DNA of 49,853 bases, from NCBI RefSeq assembly GCF_000419445.1, contig NZ_AULK01000011.1, forward strand, positions 1 to 49,853, written 5' to 3'. The notes under the pieces are model-generated. The model had not been told where the DNA came from and searched no databases. It saw nothing but the letters and a program-made list of their open reading frames with translations. How positions within the stretch are numbered: position 1 is the first letter of the stretch; every line of letters starts with the position of its first letter. Positions 31,564 through 41,816 of the stretch are shown here, one piece after another. Source of the DNA: Gryllotalpicola ginsengisoli DSM 22003 (lineage in GTDB: Bacteria > Actinomycetota > Actinomycetes > Actinomycetales > Microbacteriaceae). The translations under genes and the position numbers were made by a program.

Positions 31564-32536
31564 CCCCGCCGTCGCCGCCCGGCTCGCCCGGTTCCGAGCC
31601 GCGGCGCAGACGCCCGCACCGCCGCCGTCCTCCCCGCAGGAGCGCCGCGCCCGCGCGCTGGCCGCCGAGACGGCCGCGTGGCGAGCGCTCGGCGTCGAGG
31701 CGCGCGACGTCGACGTGGTCGACGTCGTGGTGCCCGTGCCGCACCCCGCCGCCCCCGACGTGCGGGTGCGGCTCTACCGCCCGCCGGGTCGCACGGATGC
31801 GCTGCCCGGCGTGCTCCAATTCTTCGGCGGCGCGTTCCGGCAGGGGGGTCTGCATCAGCCGGTCGCAGACTGGCAGTACAGGGAACGCGCCGCCGAAGGC
31901 GGCGTCGTCGTCATCGGCGTCGACTACGCGCTCGCCCCCGAGCACCGCTACCCGGCGGCCGTCGAGCAGGGCGTCGCCGTGCTCGAGTGGGCCCGCGAGC
32001 ACGGCGCCGAGCACGGCATCGACCCCGAGCGCCTCGCCCTCGGCGGCCAGTCCTCCGGGGGCAACCTCGCGGCGTGCACCGCCCTGCGCAACCGCGATCG
32101 CGCCGGCGTGCCGGTGGCCTTCCAGCTGCTCGAGGTGCCCGTGCTCGACCTCACCACGGGGCACATGAGCTTCGAGCTGCTCGACGAGGTGGGCATCCCC
32201 CGCGCCTTCGTCGAAGCCGACCATGCGAGCATCCGTGACGACTACTTCGGCCCCGGCAACCCGCCCGACCCCGACGCGTCGCCACTGTTGGCGCGCTCGC
32301 TCGCCGGTCTGCCGCCCACCTACCTCATGCTCGCCGAGTACGACGTGCTGCGCGGCGACGGCGAGGCCTTCCACGCGCGCCTCCGCGCTGAGGGCGTGCC
32401 CTCGAGCGCGACCGTCGCGCTCGGCCAGACCCACGAGAGCATGGGCGACCCCACGCAGCTCGCCTCCCGGCACTGGCAGGCGACGGTCGTCGCCCTGCTG
32501 CGCACCCTCCACCCCGCGGCCGTGCCCGCGGGCTGA
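31553..32536 (+). CDS. Alpha/beta hydrolase, HSL-type (hydrolase 3)
   Basis: This 327-residue protein is related to hydrolase 1. Its oxyanion region reads FFGGAF rather than HGGG, and the nucleophile is GGQSSGG with S167. The acid region is AEYDVLRGDGEAFH and the His region is GQTHES. The three hydrolases differ enough to suggest distinct substrates in one pathway. The start overlaps hydrolase 2, and the end precedes the transporter by 32 bp. Confidence 0.85.
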   Translation: MPLDPAVAARLARFRAAAQTPAPPPSSPQERRARALAAETAAWRALGVEARDVDVVDVVVPVPHPAAPDVRVRLYRPPGRTDALPGVLQFFGGAFRQGGLHQPVADWQYRERAAEGGVVVIGVDYALAPEHRYPAAVEQGVAVLEWAREHGAEHGIDPERLALGGQSSGGNLAACTALRNRDRAGVPVAFQLLEVPVLDLTTGHMSFELLDEVGIPRAFVEADHASIRDDYFGPGNPPDPDASPLLARSLAGLPPTYLMLAEYDVLRGDGEAFHARLRAEGVPSSATVALGQTHESMGDPTQLASRHWQATVVALLRTLHPAAVPAG

Positions 32537-32568
32537 CCCCGCCACCCCACCGACAGGAGCCGACGACG

Positions 32569-33915
32569 ATGTCCGCACCACTCAACCCCGAAACCGCCGC
32601 AGAAGGCGCGGCGGCCGCCGAACAGGTCATCGACCCCGCCGCGGCACCCGGCCTCGAGCCCGACCTCGACCCCACCGGCGACCGGATCCTGGGGCAGAAG
32701 CAGGGCCGCTGGTTCCTGCCGATCTTCGTGCTCGCCTGGTTCGGCGCCAATCTGTGCGGGAACACCATCGGCGGCGCGTCGATCCCCCGCGCGCTGGCGG
32801 TGATGGACAACGCCACCAAGAGCTCAAACCTCGCCATCGTGGCGGGAATCGGCGGCGTGGTCGTCATGATCATCACCCCGCTGTTCGGCCGGCTGTCCGA
32901 CCGCACCCGCTCGCGCTTCGGCATCCGCCGGCCGTGGATGCTCTGGGGCACGGTCGTCGCCGCGGTGGGCATCGTGATCCTTGCCCTCAGCACCAACCTG
33001 CCGATGGTGATCCTCGGCTGGTGCGTCAGCCAGGTCGGCTTCGGCGCGGTCGCGATGGCGCAGCACGCGCTGCTGGCCGATCAGATCCCCAAGCGCATCC
33101 GCGCCCGGGTCGCGGCGGCCGCAAGCGTGGCGGCGGGGGTCGCGACCATCGTCGGCACGCAGCTCGTCGCGCTCACCGCCAACTCGTCGCAGTGGCTGTG
33201 GTTCGTGGTGCCCGGAGCGATCGGCATCGCGTTCGAGCTGCTGCTGCTCGTCGGGCTGCGTGACATCGTGCGCACCGGCCACACCTTCGAGCCGCTCGAC
33301 CTCAAGGCGATCCTGTCCTCCTACTGGCTGAGCCCGTCGAAGTACCGCGACTTCGCCTTCGCCTGGTTCTGCCGTCTGTTCTTCACGATCTCGATGATCG
33401 CGATGTCGGTGTACCTGCTGTACTTCATCACCGATCACCTGGGCGTTCCGCTCAGCCGCGCGTCGGGTGTGCAGGCACAGGCCGTGATGTGGAACTTCGT
33501 CGGCCTCCTCGTCTCGACCGTCCTGTTCGCGTGGATCTCCGACAAGACGGGCCGTCGCAAGGTCATCGTCTGGGTCTCGTGCGCCGTCGCCGCGGGCGGT
33601 CTGCTGTTGGCCATCGCGGCGCCGGGTGAGCAGATCTTCCTGATCTCCGCCCTGATCATCGGGGTCGGGAACGGGGCGTACTCCTCCGTCGACGTCGCGA
33701 TGATGACCGAGGTGCTGCCCGACTTCAAGAACGCCGGCAAGGACCTCGGCGTGGTCGCCCTGTCGTACCAGCTGCCGCAGATCATCGTGCCGGTGATGGC
33801 GGTGCCGATCCTCGCGATCGGCGGCGGCGACAACTACGCGGCGCTGTGGATCGCCGCGATCATCGCCGCCGTGCTCGGCGCCATCGCCGTGCTGCCGGTG
33901 CGCAAAGTGCGGTAG
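32569..33915 (+). CDS. MFS transporter
   Basis: This 448-residue protein has about 12 hydrophobic segments. The motif A-like loop GRLSDRTRSRFGIRRPW between TM2 and TM3 recalls sugar/glycoside transporters of the GPH or SLC45 type. The N-terminal 40 residues are hydrophilic, the membrane part begins at FLPIFVLAWFGANLCGNTIGG, and a second motif A-like loop (WISDKTGRRKVIVW) lies between the halves. ATG follows CAGGAG. It closes the LacI-hydrolase locus and probably imports or exports the substrate or product of the esterases. Confidence 0.86.
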   Translation: MSAPLNPETAAEGAAAAEQVIDPAAAPGLEPDLDPTGDRILGQKQGRWFLPIFVLAWFGANLCGNTIGGASIPRALAVMDNATKSSNLAIVAGIGGVVVMIITPLFGRLSDRTRSRFGIRRPWMLWGTVVAAVGIVILALSTNLPMVILGWCVSQVGFGAVAMAQHALLADQIPKRIRARVAAAASVAAGVATIVGTQLVALTANSSQWLWFVVPGAIGIAFELLLLVGLRDIVRTGHTFEPLDLKAILSSYWLSPSKYRDFAFAWFCRLFFTISMIAMSVYLLYFITDHLGVPLSRASGVQAQAVMWNFVGLLVSTVLFAWISDKTGRRKVIVWVSCAVAAGGLLLAIAAPGEQIFLISALIIGVGNGAYSSVDVAMMTEVLPDFKNAGKDLGVVALSYQLPQIIVPVMAVPILAIGGGDNYAALWIAAIIAAVLGAIAVLPVRKVR

Positions 33916-33920
33916 ACGAC

Positions 33921-33943
33921 GGATGCCTCGTGCCGAGGCATCC
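33921..33943. terminator. Bidirectional hairpin between the MFS gene and der
   Basis: GGATGCCTCG (33921-33930) and CGAGGCATCC (33934-33943) make a perfect 10-bp stem with a 3-base loop, in the 44-bp gap between convergent genes. Each arm contains the recurrent heptamer CGGATGC or GCATCCG. No long T-run follows on either side. Confidence 0.75.
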
Positions 33944-33959
33944 GAAATCGCCGTCGCTC

Positions 33960-35474
33960 TTAGCGGCTGCGCCGCTCGCGGACGCGCATATTGAGCACGA
34001 TCGGGGTGCCCTCGAAGCCGTACAGCTCGCGCAGCCGGCGCTGGATGTAGCGGCGGTAGCCGGGGTCGAGGAATCCGGTCGTGAACAGCACGAACGTCGG
34101 CGGCCGGGTCGAGGCCTGGGTGCCGAAGAGGATGCGCGACTGCTTGCCGCCGCGCAGCGGGTGCGGGTGCGCGGCGACCAGCTCGGCGAGGAAGGCGTTG
34201 AACTTGCCGGTGGGGATGCGCGTGTCCCACGACTCGAGCGCGGTCTCGAGAGCGGGCACGAGGCGCTCCAGGTGCCGCCCCGTCTTGGCCGAGATGTTGA
34301 CCCGCGGTGCCCAGTCGACGTGGGCGAGGTCCTGCTCGATCTCGCGCTCCAGGTAGCGCCGGCGCTCGTCGTCGAGCAGGTCCCACTTGTTGAAGGCGAG
34401 CACGAGGGCGCGGCCCGACTCGAGCACGAGGTCGATGATGCGCACGTCCTGCTCGCTGATCGGCTGGCTCACGTCGAGCACGACGACGGCGACCTCGGCC
34501 TTCTCGAGCGCCGTCGAGGTGCGCAGCGACGCGTAGAAGTCGGCGCCCTGCTGCAGGTGCACGCGGCGGCGGATGCCGGCGGTGTCGACGAAGCGCCACA
34601 CCTTTCCGCCCAGCTCGATCTGCTCGTCGACGGGGTCGCGGGTGGTGCCGGCGAGGTCGTTGACGACCACGCGCTCCTCCCCCGCGGCCTTGTTCAGCAG
34701 CGACGACTTGCCCACGTTCGGCCGGCCGACGATGGCGACGCGGCGCGGGCCGCCGACCTCCTGCTTGGCGACGGCCGAGACCTCGGGCAGCTTGCCGACG
34801 ACCAGGTCGAGCAGGTCGGCGACGCCGCGGCCGTGCAGCGCCGAGACGGGGTGCGGCTCGCCGAGGCCGAGCGACCACAGGTCGGCCGCACCCGGCTCGA
34901 GGCGCGCGTCGTCGACCTTGTTCGCCACGAGGTAGACGGGCTTCTTGGTCTTGCGCAGCAGGCGCACGACGTGCTCGTCGGTGCTCGTCGCGCCGACGTT
35001 GGCGTCGACGACGAACATGACGGCGTCGCACAGCTCGATCGCGACCTCGGCCTGCGCGGCGACGGATGCGTCGATGCCGCGCGCGTCCGGCTCCCAGCCG
35101 CCCGTGTCGACGATGGTGAACCGGCGTCCGAGCCACTCGGCCTGGTAGGAGACGCGGTCGCGGGTGACCCCCGGCGTGTCCTCGACGACGGCCTCGCGGC
35201 GGCCGAGGATGCGGTTCACGAGAGCCGACTTGCCCACGTTCGGGCGGCCGACGATCGCGACCACCGGCAGCGCCGGCAGGTAGGTGATCTCGTCCGGGTT
35301 CTCGCTGGCCGCCTCCAGCACGGCGCGGTCTTCGTCGTCGAGGTCGTATTCCTCGAGGCCGCTGCGCAGGGCGGCGCTGCGCCGCTCGGCCGCGACCTCG
35401 TCGACGTCGGCGAGGCGCTCGGCCAGATCGTCGGAGCCGACCGCGTCGGCGTCGAACTCGTCGGTGTCGGCCAT
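33960..35474 (-). CDS. der: GTPase Der (EngA), ribosome assembly
   Basis: This 504-residue protein has two tandem GTPase domains, each with GRPNVGKS (near residues 77 and 250), DTGGWE and DTAGI switch motifs, and NKxD motifs (NKVD and NKWD). The C-terminal KH-like domain follows. The first 65 residues are an acidic extension usual in actinobacterial Der. It binds the 50S subunit and is essential for its assembly. ATG at 35474 follows GAGAACACCC. It is preceded by cmk, the common actinobacterial order. Confidence 0.96.
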   Translation of the reverse strand: MADTDEFDADAVGSDDLAERLADVDEVAAERRSAALRSGLEEYDLDDEDRAVLEAASENPDEITYLPALPVVAIVGRPNVGKSALVNRILGRREAVVEDTPGVTRDRVSYQAEWLGRRFTIVDTGGWEPDARGIDASVAAQAEVAIELCDAVMFVVDANVGATSTDEHVVRLLRKTKKPVYLVANKVDDARLEPGAADLWSLGLGEPHPVSALHGRGVADLLDLVVGKLPEVSAVAKQEVGGPRRVAIVGRPNVGKSSLLNKAAGEERVVVNDLAGTTRDPVDEQIELGGKVWRFVDTAGIRRRVHLQQGADFYASLRTSTALEKAEVAVVVLDVSQPISEQDVRIIDLVLESGRALVLAFNKWDLLDDERRRYLEREIEQDLAHVDWAPRVNISAKTGRHLERLVPALETALESWDTRIPTGKFNAFLAELVAAHPHPLRGGKQSRILFGTQASTRPPTFVLFTTGFLDPGYRRYIQRRLRELYGFEGTPIVLNMRVRERRSR

Positions 35475-35488
35475 GGGTGTTCTCGTTT

Positions 35489-36151
35489 CTACAGGCGGGA
35501 GTGGATGACGTCGATGACCGCGTCGACGGTCTGGTCGAAGTCGAGCTCGGTGGAGTCGACGGTCGTGACGCCCTCCGCGGCGTTCATGAAGTCGACGATG
35601 TGGGAATCCGCGCGGTCGCGCTGCCGCAACTGCTCGCCGACCGTGTGGGCGGAGTGCCCGGCGAGTTCGGCGGAGCGACGCCCCATTCTAACTTCCTCGC
35701 TCGCGGTGAGCAGAATGCGCACCGCGGCGTCCGGAGCGACCACCGTCGTGATGTCCCGCCCCTCGATGACGATGCCCGGCCGCGTCGTGCTCGCCGCCAT
35801 GCGGCGGAAGATCTCGGTCAGATGGGCGCGCACCGCCGGCACCTTGGCCACGTGGCTGACCACGGCGGTCACCTCGGGCTCGCGGATCGCCGCGGTCACG
35901 TCGGTGTCGCCGACGGCCACGTAGAAGTCGTCGGGGTCCGTCGACTCGGCGAGCGAGAACGACGGCAGGGCGGTGGCGACGGATGCCTCGTCGGTGAGCT
36001 CCACCCCCTGCTTCGCTGCATGCCACGCGAACGCCCGATACGCCGCCCCGGTGTCGAGGTAGGCGAAACCCAGCTTGCGCGCGACGGCCTTGCTGACCGA
36101 CGACTTCCCGCTCCCGGCGGGTCCGTCCACGGCGATCACGGCTGCCGTCAT
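35489..36151 (-). CDS. cmk: Cytidylate kinase
   Basis: This protein of 220 residues phosphorylates CMP/dCMP with ATP. The P-loop is GPAGSGKSS (residues 10-18), followed by the CMP-binding segment [11 protein letters not shown]. The GRDITTVV motif is near 135 and RQRDRADS near 185. The start ATG overlaps the tyrA stop (ATGA), and der follows 14 bp after the stop; all are in one operon. Confidence 0.95.
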   Translation of the reverse strand: MTAAVIAVDGPAGSGKSSVSKAVARKLGFAYLDTGAAYRAFAWHAAKQGVELTDEASVATALPSFSLAESTDPDDFYVAVGDTDVTAAIREPEVTAVVSHVAKVPAVRAHLTEIFRRMAASTTRPGIVIEGRDITTVVAPDAAVRILLTASEEVRMGRRSAELAGHSAHTVGEQLRQRDRADSHIVDFMNAAEGVTTVDSTELDFDQTVDAVIDVIHSRL

Positions 36152-37233
36152 CCGGCGATCCTCCATCCTCGGGCGGTGAGGTCGTCGACCGCCCGTTGTT
36201 GTGCGTCGGGCAGCACGGCGAGCTCGGCGATGCCGATCTCGGCGCCCGGGGAGTGCTCGAGGCGCAGGTCCTCGATGTTGATGCCGAGCTCGCCGAGCTC
36301 GCCGAACAGCCGGCCGAGCTCGCCCGGCTTGTCGTCGACGAGCACGACGATGCTCGAGAAGCGGCGATCCTGGCCGTGCTTGCCGGGGATGCGCGCGACG
36401 CCGGCGTTCCCGCCGGCGAGGGTCTCGGCGACGGCACGCCTGGCCCCGGGCGCCTCGACGTCGTCGAGGGCGGCGATCACCGTGTCCAGGTCGGCGCGGT
36501 AGCCGCGCAGGATCTCGGCCACCTTCGGGGCGTTCGCCGCGAGGATCTGCACCCACAGCTCCGGCTCGCTCGCGGCGACCCTGGTCACGTCGCGCAGTCC
36601 CCCGCCCGCGAGCGACAGCGCCGCATCCGTCGCCGCCGTGAGCCGGCGCGCCATGAGCGTCGCGACGAGCTGCGGGGTGTGGGAGACGAGCGCGACCGCG
36701 TCGTCGTGCGCCGCGGTGTCGAGTTCGACGGGGATCGCCCCGAGGTCGAGGGCGAGCGCCTCGACGAGCGAGACGCTCGAGCGTGAGAGCCCGGGCCGCG
36801 GACAGACCACCCAGGGCCGGCCGAGGAACAGGTCGGCGCGGGCCGAGATCGCGCCTCCGCGCTCGCGCCCGGCGAGCGGATGCGAGCCGACGTAGCGATC
36901 GAGCGCGGCCCCCGCGGCCTCGAGCTCGGCGAGCGGGGCCGCCTTCACACTGGCGACGTCGGTGACGACGGCTGCGGGGAACGCCGCGAGCTCCGCGGCG
37001 ACCACCTGCGCGACCGAGTCGGGCGGAACCGCGACGACGATCAGCGTCGGGGCGTCGTCGGGCCGCGCCATCCGCCCCGCCCCGTAGTCGACTGCCAGCC
37101 GCACCGCGGCCGGCGACGCGTCCGCGAGCGCGACGTCGACGCCGCGCCCGCTCAGCCCGAGCCCGACGGATGCGCCGAGCAGGCCGGAGCCGACGACGCG
37201 CACCGTTCCGGTCACGCGGGAAGCCTGGGTCAC
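36148..37233 (-). CDS. tyrA: Prephenate dehydrogenase with ACT domain
   Basis: The 361-residue enzyme makes 4-hydroxyphenylpyruvate in tyrosine synthesis. It has an NAD-binding Rossmann motif [17 protein letters not shown] near the N-terminus, and the catalytic His region [12 protein letters not shown] near 130. The dimerisation helices follow, and the C-terminal ACT regulatory domain lies at about 290-361 ([20 protein letters not shown]). The ACT domain suggests feedback control by tyrosine. The start codon overlaps the rluB end by 4 bp. Confidence 0.92.
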   Translation of the reverse strand: MTQASRVTGTVRVVGSGLLGASVGLGLSGRGVDVALADASPAAVRLAVDYGAGRMARPDDAPTLIVVAVPPDSVAQVVAAELAAFPAAVVTDVASVKAAPLAELEAAGAALDRYVGSHPLAGRERGGAISARADLFLGRPWVVCPRPGLSRSSVSLVEALALDLGAIPVELDTAAHDDAVALVSHTPQLVATLMARRLTAATDAALSLAGGGLRDVTRVAASEPELWVQILAANAPKVAEILRGYRADLDTVIAALDDVEAPGARRAVAETLAGGNAGVARIPGKHGQDRRFSSIVVLVDDKPGELGRLFGELGELGINIEDLRLEHSPGAEIGIAELAVLPDAQQRAVDDLTARGWRIAG

Positions 37234-38003
37234 AGCTGGTCCTTCACCTGATCCGCCGAGCGTGCGAGGGTCAGCAGTCGGCCGACCTCCACCTTAGTGA
37301 GGTCGCGGGTCTGGCCCGGGCGCAGGCTGCCCAGGTGCAGCGGGCCGAAGCTGCGCCGCACCAGCTCGGTGACCGGGTGGCCGACCTCGGCGAGCATGCG
37401 CCGCACGATGCGGTTGCGGCCCGAGTGCAGGGTGAGCTCGACGAGCGAGGCGTCGGGGCCGGCGCCGCCCGCGACCAGCTTGGCGCGGTCGGCGCGGATC
37501 GGCCCGTCCTCGAGTTCCACGCCGCTCTTCAGCCGCTGCAGCGTCTGCGGCGTCACGGTGCCCTCGACCTTGGCGATGTAGGTCTTCTCGACGCCGAAGG
37601 ACGGGTGGGCGAGCACCTGGGCGAGCTGGCCGTCGTTCGTCAGCACGAGCAGGCCGGAGGTGTCGTAGTCGAGCCGGCCGACGTTGAACAGCCGCTCGGG
37701 GTAGTCCTTGGTGAACTCGGTCAGGTCGCGCCGGCCGCGGTCGTCGGCGAGCGAGCTGATCACCTTGGTGGGCTTGTTGAGCATCACGTAGCGCTTGCTC
37801 GCGTCGAGTTGCACGGCCACGCCGTCAACCTCGAGCTGGTCGCGCTCGGGGTCGATGCGCGAACCGAGCTCGCGCACCACCTGGCCGTTGACCCGAACCC
37901 GGCCGGCCACGATCAGCTCCTCGCTCGCGCGGCGGCTCGCCACGCCGGCGGCGGCCATGACCTTCTGCAGCCGCTCGCGCCCCGCGTCGTCAGTGGAGGT
38001 CAC
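37230..38003 (-). CDS. rluB: 23S rRNA pseudouridine synthase, RluB family
   Basis: The product is 257 residues with an N-terminal S4 RNA-binding domain ([22 protein letters not shown]) and a catalytic RsuA/RluB domain. The Asp lies in [18 protein letters not shown]. It modifies a uridine near position 2605 of 23S rRNA, judging by family. GTG at 38003 is chosen because GGAAGGA precedes it by 7 bp; an upstream ATG at 38024 would lie further inside scpB. The gene overlaps the end of scpB by 14 bp. Confidence 0.9.
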   Translation of the reverse strand: MTSTDDAGRERLQKVMAAAGVASRRASEELIVAGRVRVNGQVVRELGSRIDPERDQLEVDGVAVQLDASKRYVMLNKPTKVISSLADDRGRRDLTEFTKDYPERLFNVGRLDYDTSGLLVLTNDGQLAQVLAHPSFGVEKTYIAKVEGTVTPQTLQRLKSGVELEDGPIRADRAKLVAGGAGPDASLVELTLHSGRNRIVRRMLAEVGHPVTELVRRSFGPLHLGSLRPGQTRDLTKVEVGRLLTLARSADQVKDQL

Positions 38004-38613
38004 CGTCGAATCCTTCCGTTCCATCGGCGAGCAGCGGCGCGATCGGCGGCAGCTCGTCGAGCGAGTTGATGCCGAGCTGGGTGAGCAGCAGCTCGGTCGT
38101 GCCGTAGTTCACCGCTCCGGTCTCCGGGTCGGCCGACACCTCGGTGATCAGGCCGCGCCCGAGCAGGGTGCGCACCACCGAGTCGACGTTCACCGCGCGG
38201 ATCGAGGCGATCTGCCCGCGCGTGATCGGCTGGCGGTAGGCGATCACGGCGAGGGTCTCGAGCGCCGCCTGGGACAGCTTCGTCGGGTTCTGCGTCACGA
38301 CGAAGTCGGCGACCACGGGGTCGTAGTCGGCGCGCACGTAGATCCGCCATCCGCCGCCGACCTCGCGCAGTTCGAAACCGCGGCGCACCCGCCCGGTCGC
38401 CTCGTCCTCGCCGTCGTAGTCGGCCTTCAGCGCCTCGATCGCCTGCCGCACGGCGGCGACCGGCGCGCCGAGAGCGGTGGCGAGGCTCACCAGCGACTGC
38501 GGCTCGTCGGCGACGATCAAGATCGCCTCGAGCGCGCGTCTCACATCGAGCGGCCGAGCGGATGCGGCATCCGTCGCCGTCTCGTCGGTGTCGGTCTGCG
38601 GCGCGTCAGCCAT
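37990..38613 (-). CDS. scpB: Segregation and condensation protein B
   Basis: This protein of 207 residues has two winged-helix domains typical of ScpB (RRALEAILIVADEPQSLVSLA, TLAVIAYRQPITRGQIASIR and VNYGTTELLLTQLGI). With ScpA and SMC it forms the bacterial condensin. It overlaps the scpA end by 8 bp. Confidence 0.93.
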   Translation of the reverse strand: MADAPQTDTDETATDAASARPLDVRRALEAILIVADEPQSLVSLATALGAPVAAVRQAIEALKADYDGEDEATGRVRRGFELREVGGGWRIYVRADYDPVVADFVVTQNPTKLSQAALETLAVIAYRQPITRGQIASIRAVNVDSVVRTLLGRGLITEVSADPETGAVNYGTTELLLTQLGINSLDELPPIAPLLADGTEGFDGDLH

Positions 38614-39430
38614 CGTAATCAGCTCCCAGGTTGGCGAGGTTCTCTTCCGACCAGCTCACGGCCGACCACTGCACGGTCAGCTCGCCGAGCGGCTCGAGCT
38701 GCTCGAAGTGGACCGCCGCGTGCCGGTACAGCTCCAGGATCGCAAGGAAGCGCGCGATCACCACGCCCTTCTGCTCGACGCCGGCGACCAGCTCGCGGAA
38801 GCTCATGGGCCGCCCCTGCCGCAGCAGCGCGACGACGGTCGCTGCCTGCTCGCGGATGCTGACGAGCGGCGCGTGCAGGTGGTCGAGTCCGACGACCGGC
38901 AGCTGCTTGGGCGTGAGGGCGAGCAGCGCCAGCGCGGCGAAGTCGTCGACGCTGAGCGTCCACACGAGCTCCGGGGTGCGGGCGCGGTACTTCTCCTCGA
39001 GCCGCACCGTGCGGGCGTGCCGGCTGCCCTCGGCGTCGAGGCGCTGCCCGAACCACGCGGAGGCCTCTTTGAACGCCCGGTACTGCAGCAGCCGGGCGAA
39101 GAGCAGGTCGCGCGCCTCGAGCAGGGCGACGTCTTCGGCGTCGACCAGTTCGCCCTGCGGCAGCAGGCCGGCCACCTTGAGGTCGAGCAGGGTCGCCGCG
39201 ACGACCAGGAACTCGCTGGCCTGGTCGAGTTCTTCGGCCAGGTCGATGCCGCGCAGGTAGGCGAGGAACTCGTCGGTGACCCTGCTCAGCGAGATCTCGG
39301 TGATGTCGAGCTCGTGCTTGCCGATCAGCGACAGCAGCAGGTCGAACGGCCCCTCGAAGTTGTCCAGCGCCACCCGGAACGAGGGCGCCTCGCCCTCGAG
39401 CGCGTCGAGTGGCTCAGGCGGCGGCGCCAC
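38606..39430 (-). CDS. scpA: Segregation and condensation protein A
   Basis: The product is 274 residues and carries the ScpA signature FRVALDNFEGPFDLLLSLIG at the N-terminus. A helical linker (DEFLAYLRGIDLAEELDQAS, then FLVVAATLLDLKVAGLLP) and a C-terminal winged helix follow (VIARFLAILELYRHAAVHFE). This is the kleisin subunit of the SMC complex. It starts at a GTG overlapping the end of parA by 17 bp. Confidence 0.93.
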   Translation of the reverse strand: MAPPPEPLDALEGEAPSFRVALDNFEGPFDLLLSLIGKHELDITEISLSRVTDEFLAYLRGIDLAEELDQASEFLVVAATLLDLKVAGLLPQGELVDAEDVALLEARDLLFARLLQYRAFKEASAWFGQRLDAEGSRHARTVRLEEKYRARTPELVWTLSVDDFAALALLALTPKQLPVVGLDHLHAPLVSIREQAATVVALLRQGRPMSFRELVAGVEQKGVVIARFLAILELYRHAAVHFEQLEPLGELTVQWSAVSWSEENLANLGADYDG

Positions 39431-40238
39431 GCGCGACGAGCTCCCGGGCGAGGCGGCGGTACGCCTGCGCCGCCGGATGGTCGGGGGCGAACTGGGTGAT
39501 GGGCGAGCCGGCGACGGAGGCGTCGGGGAACTTCACGGTGCGCGTGATCACGGTGTCGAGCACCTTGTCGCCGAACGCCTCCACGACCCGCTCGTACACC
39601 TCGCGGGCGTGCAGCGTGCGCTGGTCGAACATCGTCACGAGGATGCCGTCGAGTTCGAGCGCGGGGTTCAGCCGGTCGCGCACCTTCTCGACCGTCTCGA
39701 TCAGCAGCGCGACGCCGCGCAGCGCGAAGTACTCGCTCTCCAGCGGGATGAGCACGCCGTGCGCCGCGGTGAGCGCGTTCACGGTGAGGATGCCGAGCGA
39801 CGGCTGGCAGTCGATCAGCACGACGTCGTAGTCGTCGCTGACCTTGCGCAGCACGCGGGCGAGTGCCTGCTCGCGCGCGACCTCGTTGACGAGGTGCACC
39901 TCGGCGGCCGACAGGTCGATGTTGGCGGGGATCACGTCGAGACCGTCGACCTTGGTGTGCTGGATCGCCTCGCGCGGGTCGAGCCTGCTCGACAGCAGCA
40001 GGTCGTAGATGGTGGTGGCCTCGTGGATGTTCACGGCGAGTCCGGCCGACAGCGCCCCCTGCGGGTCGAAGTCGATCGCGAGCACCCGGCGGCCGTACTC
40101 GGCCAGCGCCGCCCCGAGGCTGATGGTGGTCGTCGTCTTGCCGACGCCGCCCTTCTGGTTGCAGAGCGAGACGATGCGCGCGGGACCGTGCTGCTTCAGC
40201 GGTGCGGGGACCGGGAAGTCGGTCGTCGTGCGATCCAC
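39414..40238 (-). CDS. parA: ParA-family ATPase (Soj-like)
   Basis: This protein (274 residues) has a deviant Walker A KGGVGKTTTT preceded by NQ, Walker A' LAIDFDPQGALS, and Walker B VVLIDCQPSLG. It is a chromosomal ParA homologue placed between xerD and scpA, as usual in actinobacteria, where such second ParA proteins are coupled to scpAB. No parB adjoins it. It ends inside scpA. Confidence 0.92.
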   Translation of the reverse strand: MDRTTTDFPVPAPLKQHGPARIVSLCNQKGGVGKTTTTISLGAALAEYGRRVLAIDFDPQGALSAGLAVNIHEATTIYDLLLSSRLDPREAIQHTKVDGLDVIPANIDLSAAEVHLVNEVAREQALARVLRKVSDDYDVVLIDCQPSLGILTVNALTAAHGVLIPLESEYFALRGVALLIETVEKVRDRLNPALELDGILVTMFDQRTLHAREVYERVVEAFGDKVLDTVITRTVKFPDASVAGSPITQFAPDHPAAQAYRRLARELVARGAAA

Positions 40239-40278
40239 CCTCGTGACGCTCCTCGTTGCTCGCTCGGACTGCTCAACC

Positions 40279-41214
40279 TTACCGCGCCCTCGGATGCGCC
40301 TGTGTGTACACGTCCCGCAGGGTGTCGGCGGTGACGAGGGTGTACAGCTGGGTGGTCGCGACCGACGCGTGACCGAGCAGTTCCTGCACCACGCGCACGT
40401 CGGCGCCGCCCTCGAGCAGGTGCGTCGCGAAGCTGTGCCGCAGCGTGTGCGGCGAGATCTCGGCCTTGAGCCCCGCCCGATCCGCGGCGCGCTTGATGAT
40501 CAGCCACGCGTTCTGCCGGCTCACCCGCTGCCCGCGCACGCCGAGGAACAGCGCCGGCGTCGCCGGCCCGCGCGCCGACAGCAGCGGCCGGGCCCGCACC
40601 AGGTAGGCGTCGAGCGCCTCGCGGGCGTAGCTGCCCAACGGCACGACGCGCTGCTTGTCGCCCTTGCCGGTCAGGCGCACGATCTCGCGGTCCACGATGT
40701 CGTCGACGTCGAGGTCGACGGCCTCGGACACGCGGGCGCCGGTGGCGTAGAGCAGCTCGAGCAGCGCCCGGTCGCGCAGCGCCACGATGTCGTCACCCGA
40801 GGCGGTCTCGATGAGCGCCGCGACGTCGGCCCGCGAGATCGCCTTGGGCAGGCGGGAGGGCCGCTTGGGCGGGCGCAGCTCGCGCGACGCATCCGTCGTC
40901 GTCTTGCCCTCGTCGGCGAGGAAGCGGTGCAGCCCGCGCACCGTGGACAGCATGCGGGCGACGGATGCCGCCGTCAGCGGCCGCTCGCTGCGGGTGCCCA
41001 GGTGCCGGGCGTAGTCGGCGAGGGTCGCGGGCGTCACCGCGTCGAGCGTCGTCACGCCCTGCTGCGCGAGCCAGTCCAGGTAGGTGGCGAGGTCGCGCCG
41101 GTAGGAGGCGACGGTGTTCTTGGACAGGCCGCGCTCCAGGGCGACGTGCCGCAGGAACGCGTCGACGTCGCGCTCGGGTGCGCTCAGCCGGCGAACCGCG
41201 GATGCCTCGACCAC
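40279..41214 (-). CDS. xerD: Tyrosine recombinase XerD
   Basis: The product (311 residues) has a core-binding domain (VDAFLRHVALERGLSKNTVA, then YRRDLATYLDWLAQQG) and a catalytic domain with R (TGARVSEAVDL), K (GKGDKQRVVPLG), HxxR (SPHTLRHSFATHL), H (LLGHASVATT) and Y (QLYTLV). This matches XerD, which resolves chromosome dimers at dif with XerC. The GTG start at 41214 has AGGAG only two bases before it, so a somewhat different start is possible. It overlaps the nudix gene end. Confidence 0.92.
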   Translation of the reverse strand: MVEASAVRRLSAPERDVDAFLRHVALERGLSKNTVASYRRDLATYLDWLAQQGVTTLDAVTPATLADYARHLGTRSERPLTAASVARMLSTVRGLHRFLADEGKTTTDASRELRPPKRPSRLPKAISRADVAALIETASGDDIVALRDRALLELLYATGARVSEAVDLDVDDIVDREIVRLTGKGDKQRVVPLGSYAREALDAYLVRARPLLSARGPATPALFLGVRGQRVSRQNAWLIIKRAADRAGLKAEISPHTLRHSFATHLLEGGADVRVVQELLGHASVATTQLYTLVTADTLRDVYTQAHPRAR

Positions 41215-41816
41215 GGCTCCTCCGGGTCGCCGAGGCTCTCCCAGCCCCGCTCGCGCGCGATCTTCGCCGCCATCGCCCCGATCGCGAGCGACGGGTTCTG
41301 CAGGCGCCGGGCGAGCACGCCGTCCACGACCTCGTCCAGGTCGACCCACGCGACCTCGATGTCCGCCTCCTCCTCGGTGCGCGCGAACGCCGCCCCGGTC
41401 GCATTGATCCCGCGCGCGAGGTAGATGCGGATCAACTCGCTGCTGCTGCCCGGGGAGGAGCAGAACTCGGCCAGCACATTCCATTCGGCCGCGGTCAGGT
41501 CCGCCTCTTCGGCCAGCTCGCGCTGCGCCGCGGCGAGCGGGCTCTCGCCGGCGACGTCGAGCAGCCCGGCGGGTATCTCCCACTCCCGCTGCCGGATGGG
41601 GTGCCGGTACTGCCGGATCAGCAGCACCCGCCCCTGCTCGTCGAGGGCCAGCACGGCGACGGCGCCGGTGTGCGCGATGAATTCGCGCACCAGGGTGTGC
41701 TCGTTGTACTCGAAGGTCTCGCGGCGCACATCCCAGATGCGCCCCTCGTAGACGACCTCCGACCCGGTCACGGCCGGCCGGGCCGGCTCGTCGGCGATGA
41801 GCTCCGGGTCAGGCAA
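41184..41816 (-). CDS. NUDIX hydrolase, ADP-ribose pyrophosphatase type
   Basis: The product (210 residues) has the NUDIX box with E residues in [18 protein letters not shown], preceded by the ADP-ribose pyrophosphatase feature [15 protein letters not shown]. The N-terminal beta domain ([20 protein letters not shown]) is usual. It probably hydrolyses ADP-ribose to AMP and ribose-5-phosphate. The start is taken as TTG at 41816 just within the pyrG stop region, with AGAGGACGAG before it; an ATG is not available nearby. Confidence 0.87.
   Translation of the reverse strand: MPDPELIADEPARPAVTGSEVVYEGRIWDVRRETFEYNEHTLVREFIAHTGAVAVLALDEQGRVLLIRQYRHPIRQREWEIPAGLLDVAGESPLAAAQRELAEEADLTAAEWNVLAEFCSSPGSSSELIRIYLARGINATGAAFARTEEEADIEVAWVDLDEVVDGVLARRLQNPSLAIGAMAAKIARERGWESLGDPEEPWSRHPRFAG

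Noticed and set aside
32824-35136. 770-codon minus-strand frame across der and the transporter
   Set aside because: It runs out of frame through der and antisense to the MFS gene, with low-complexity Arg/Ala-rich sequence.
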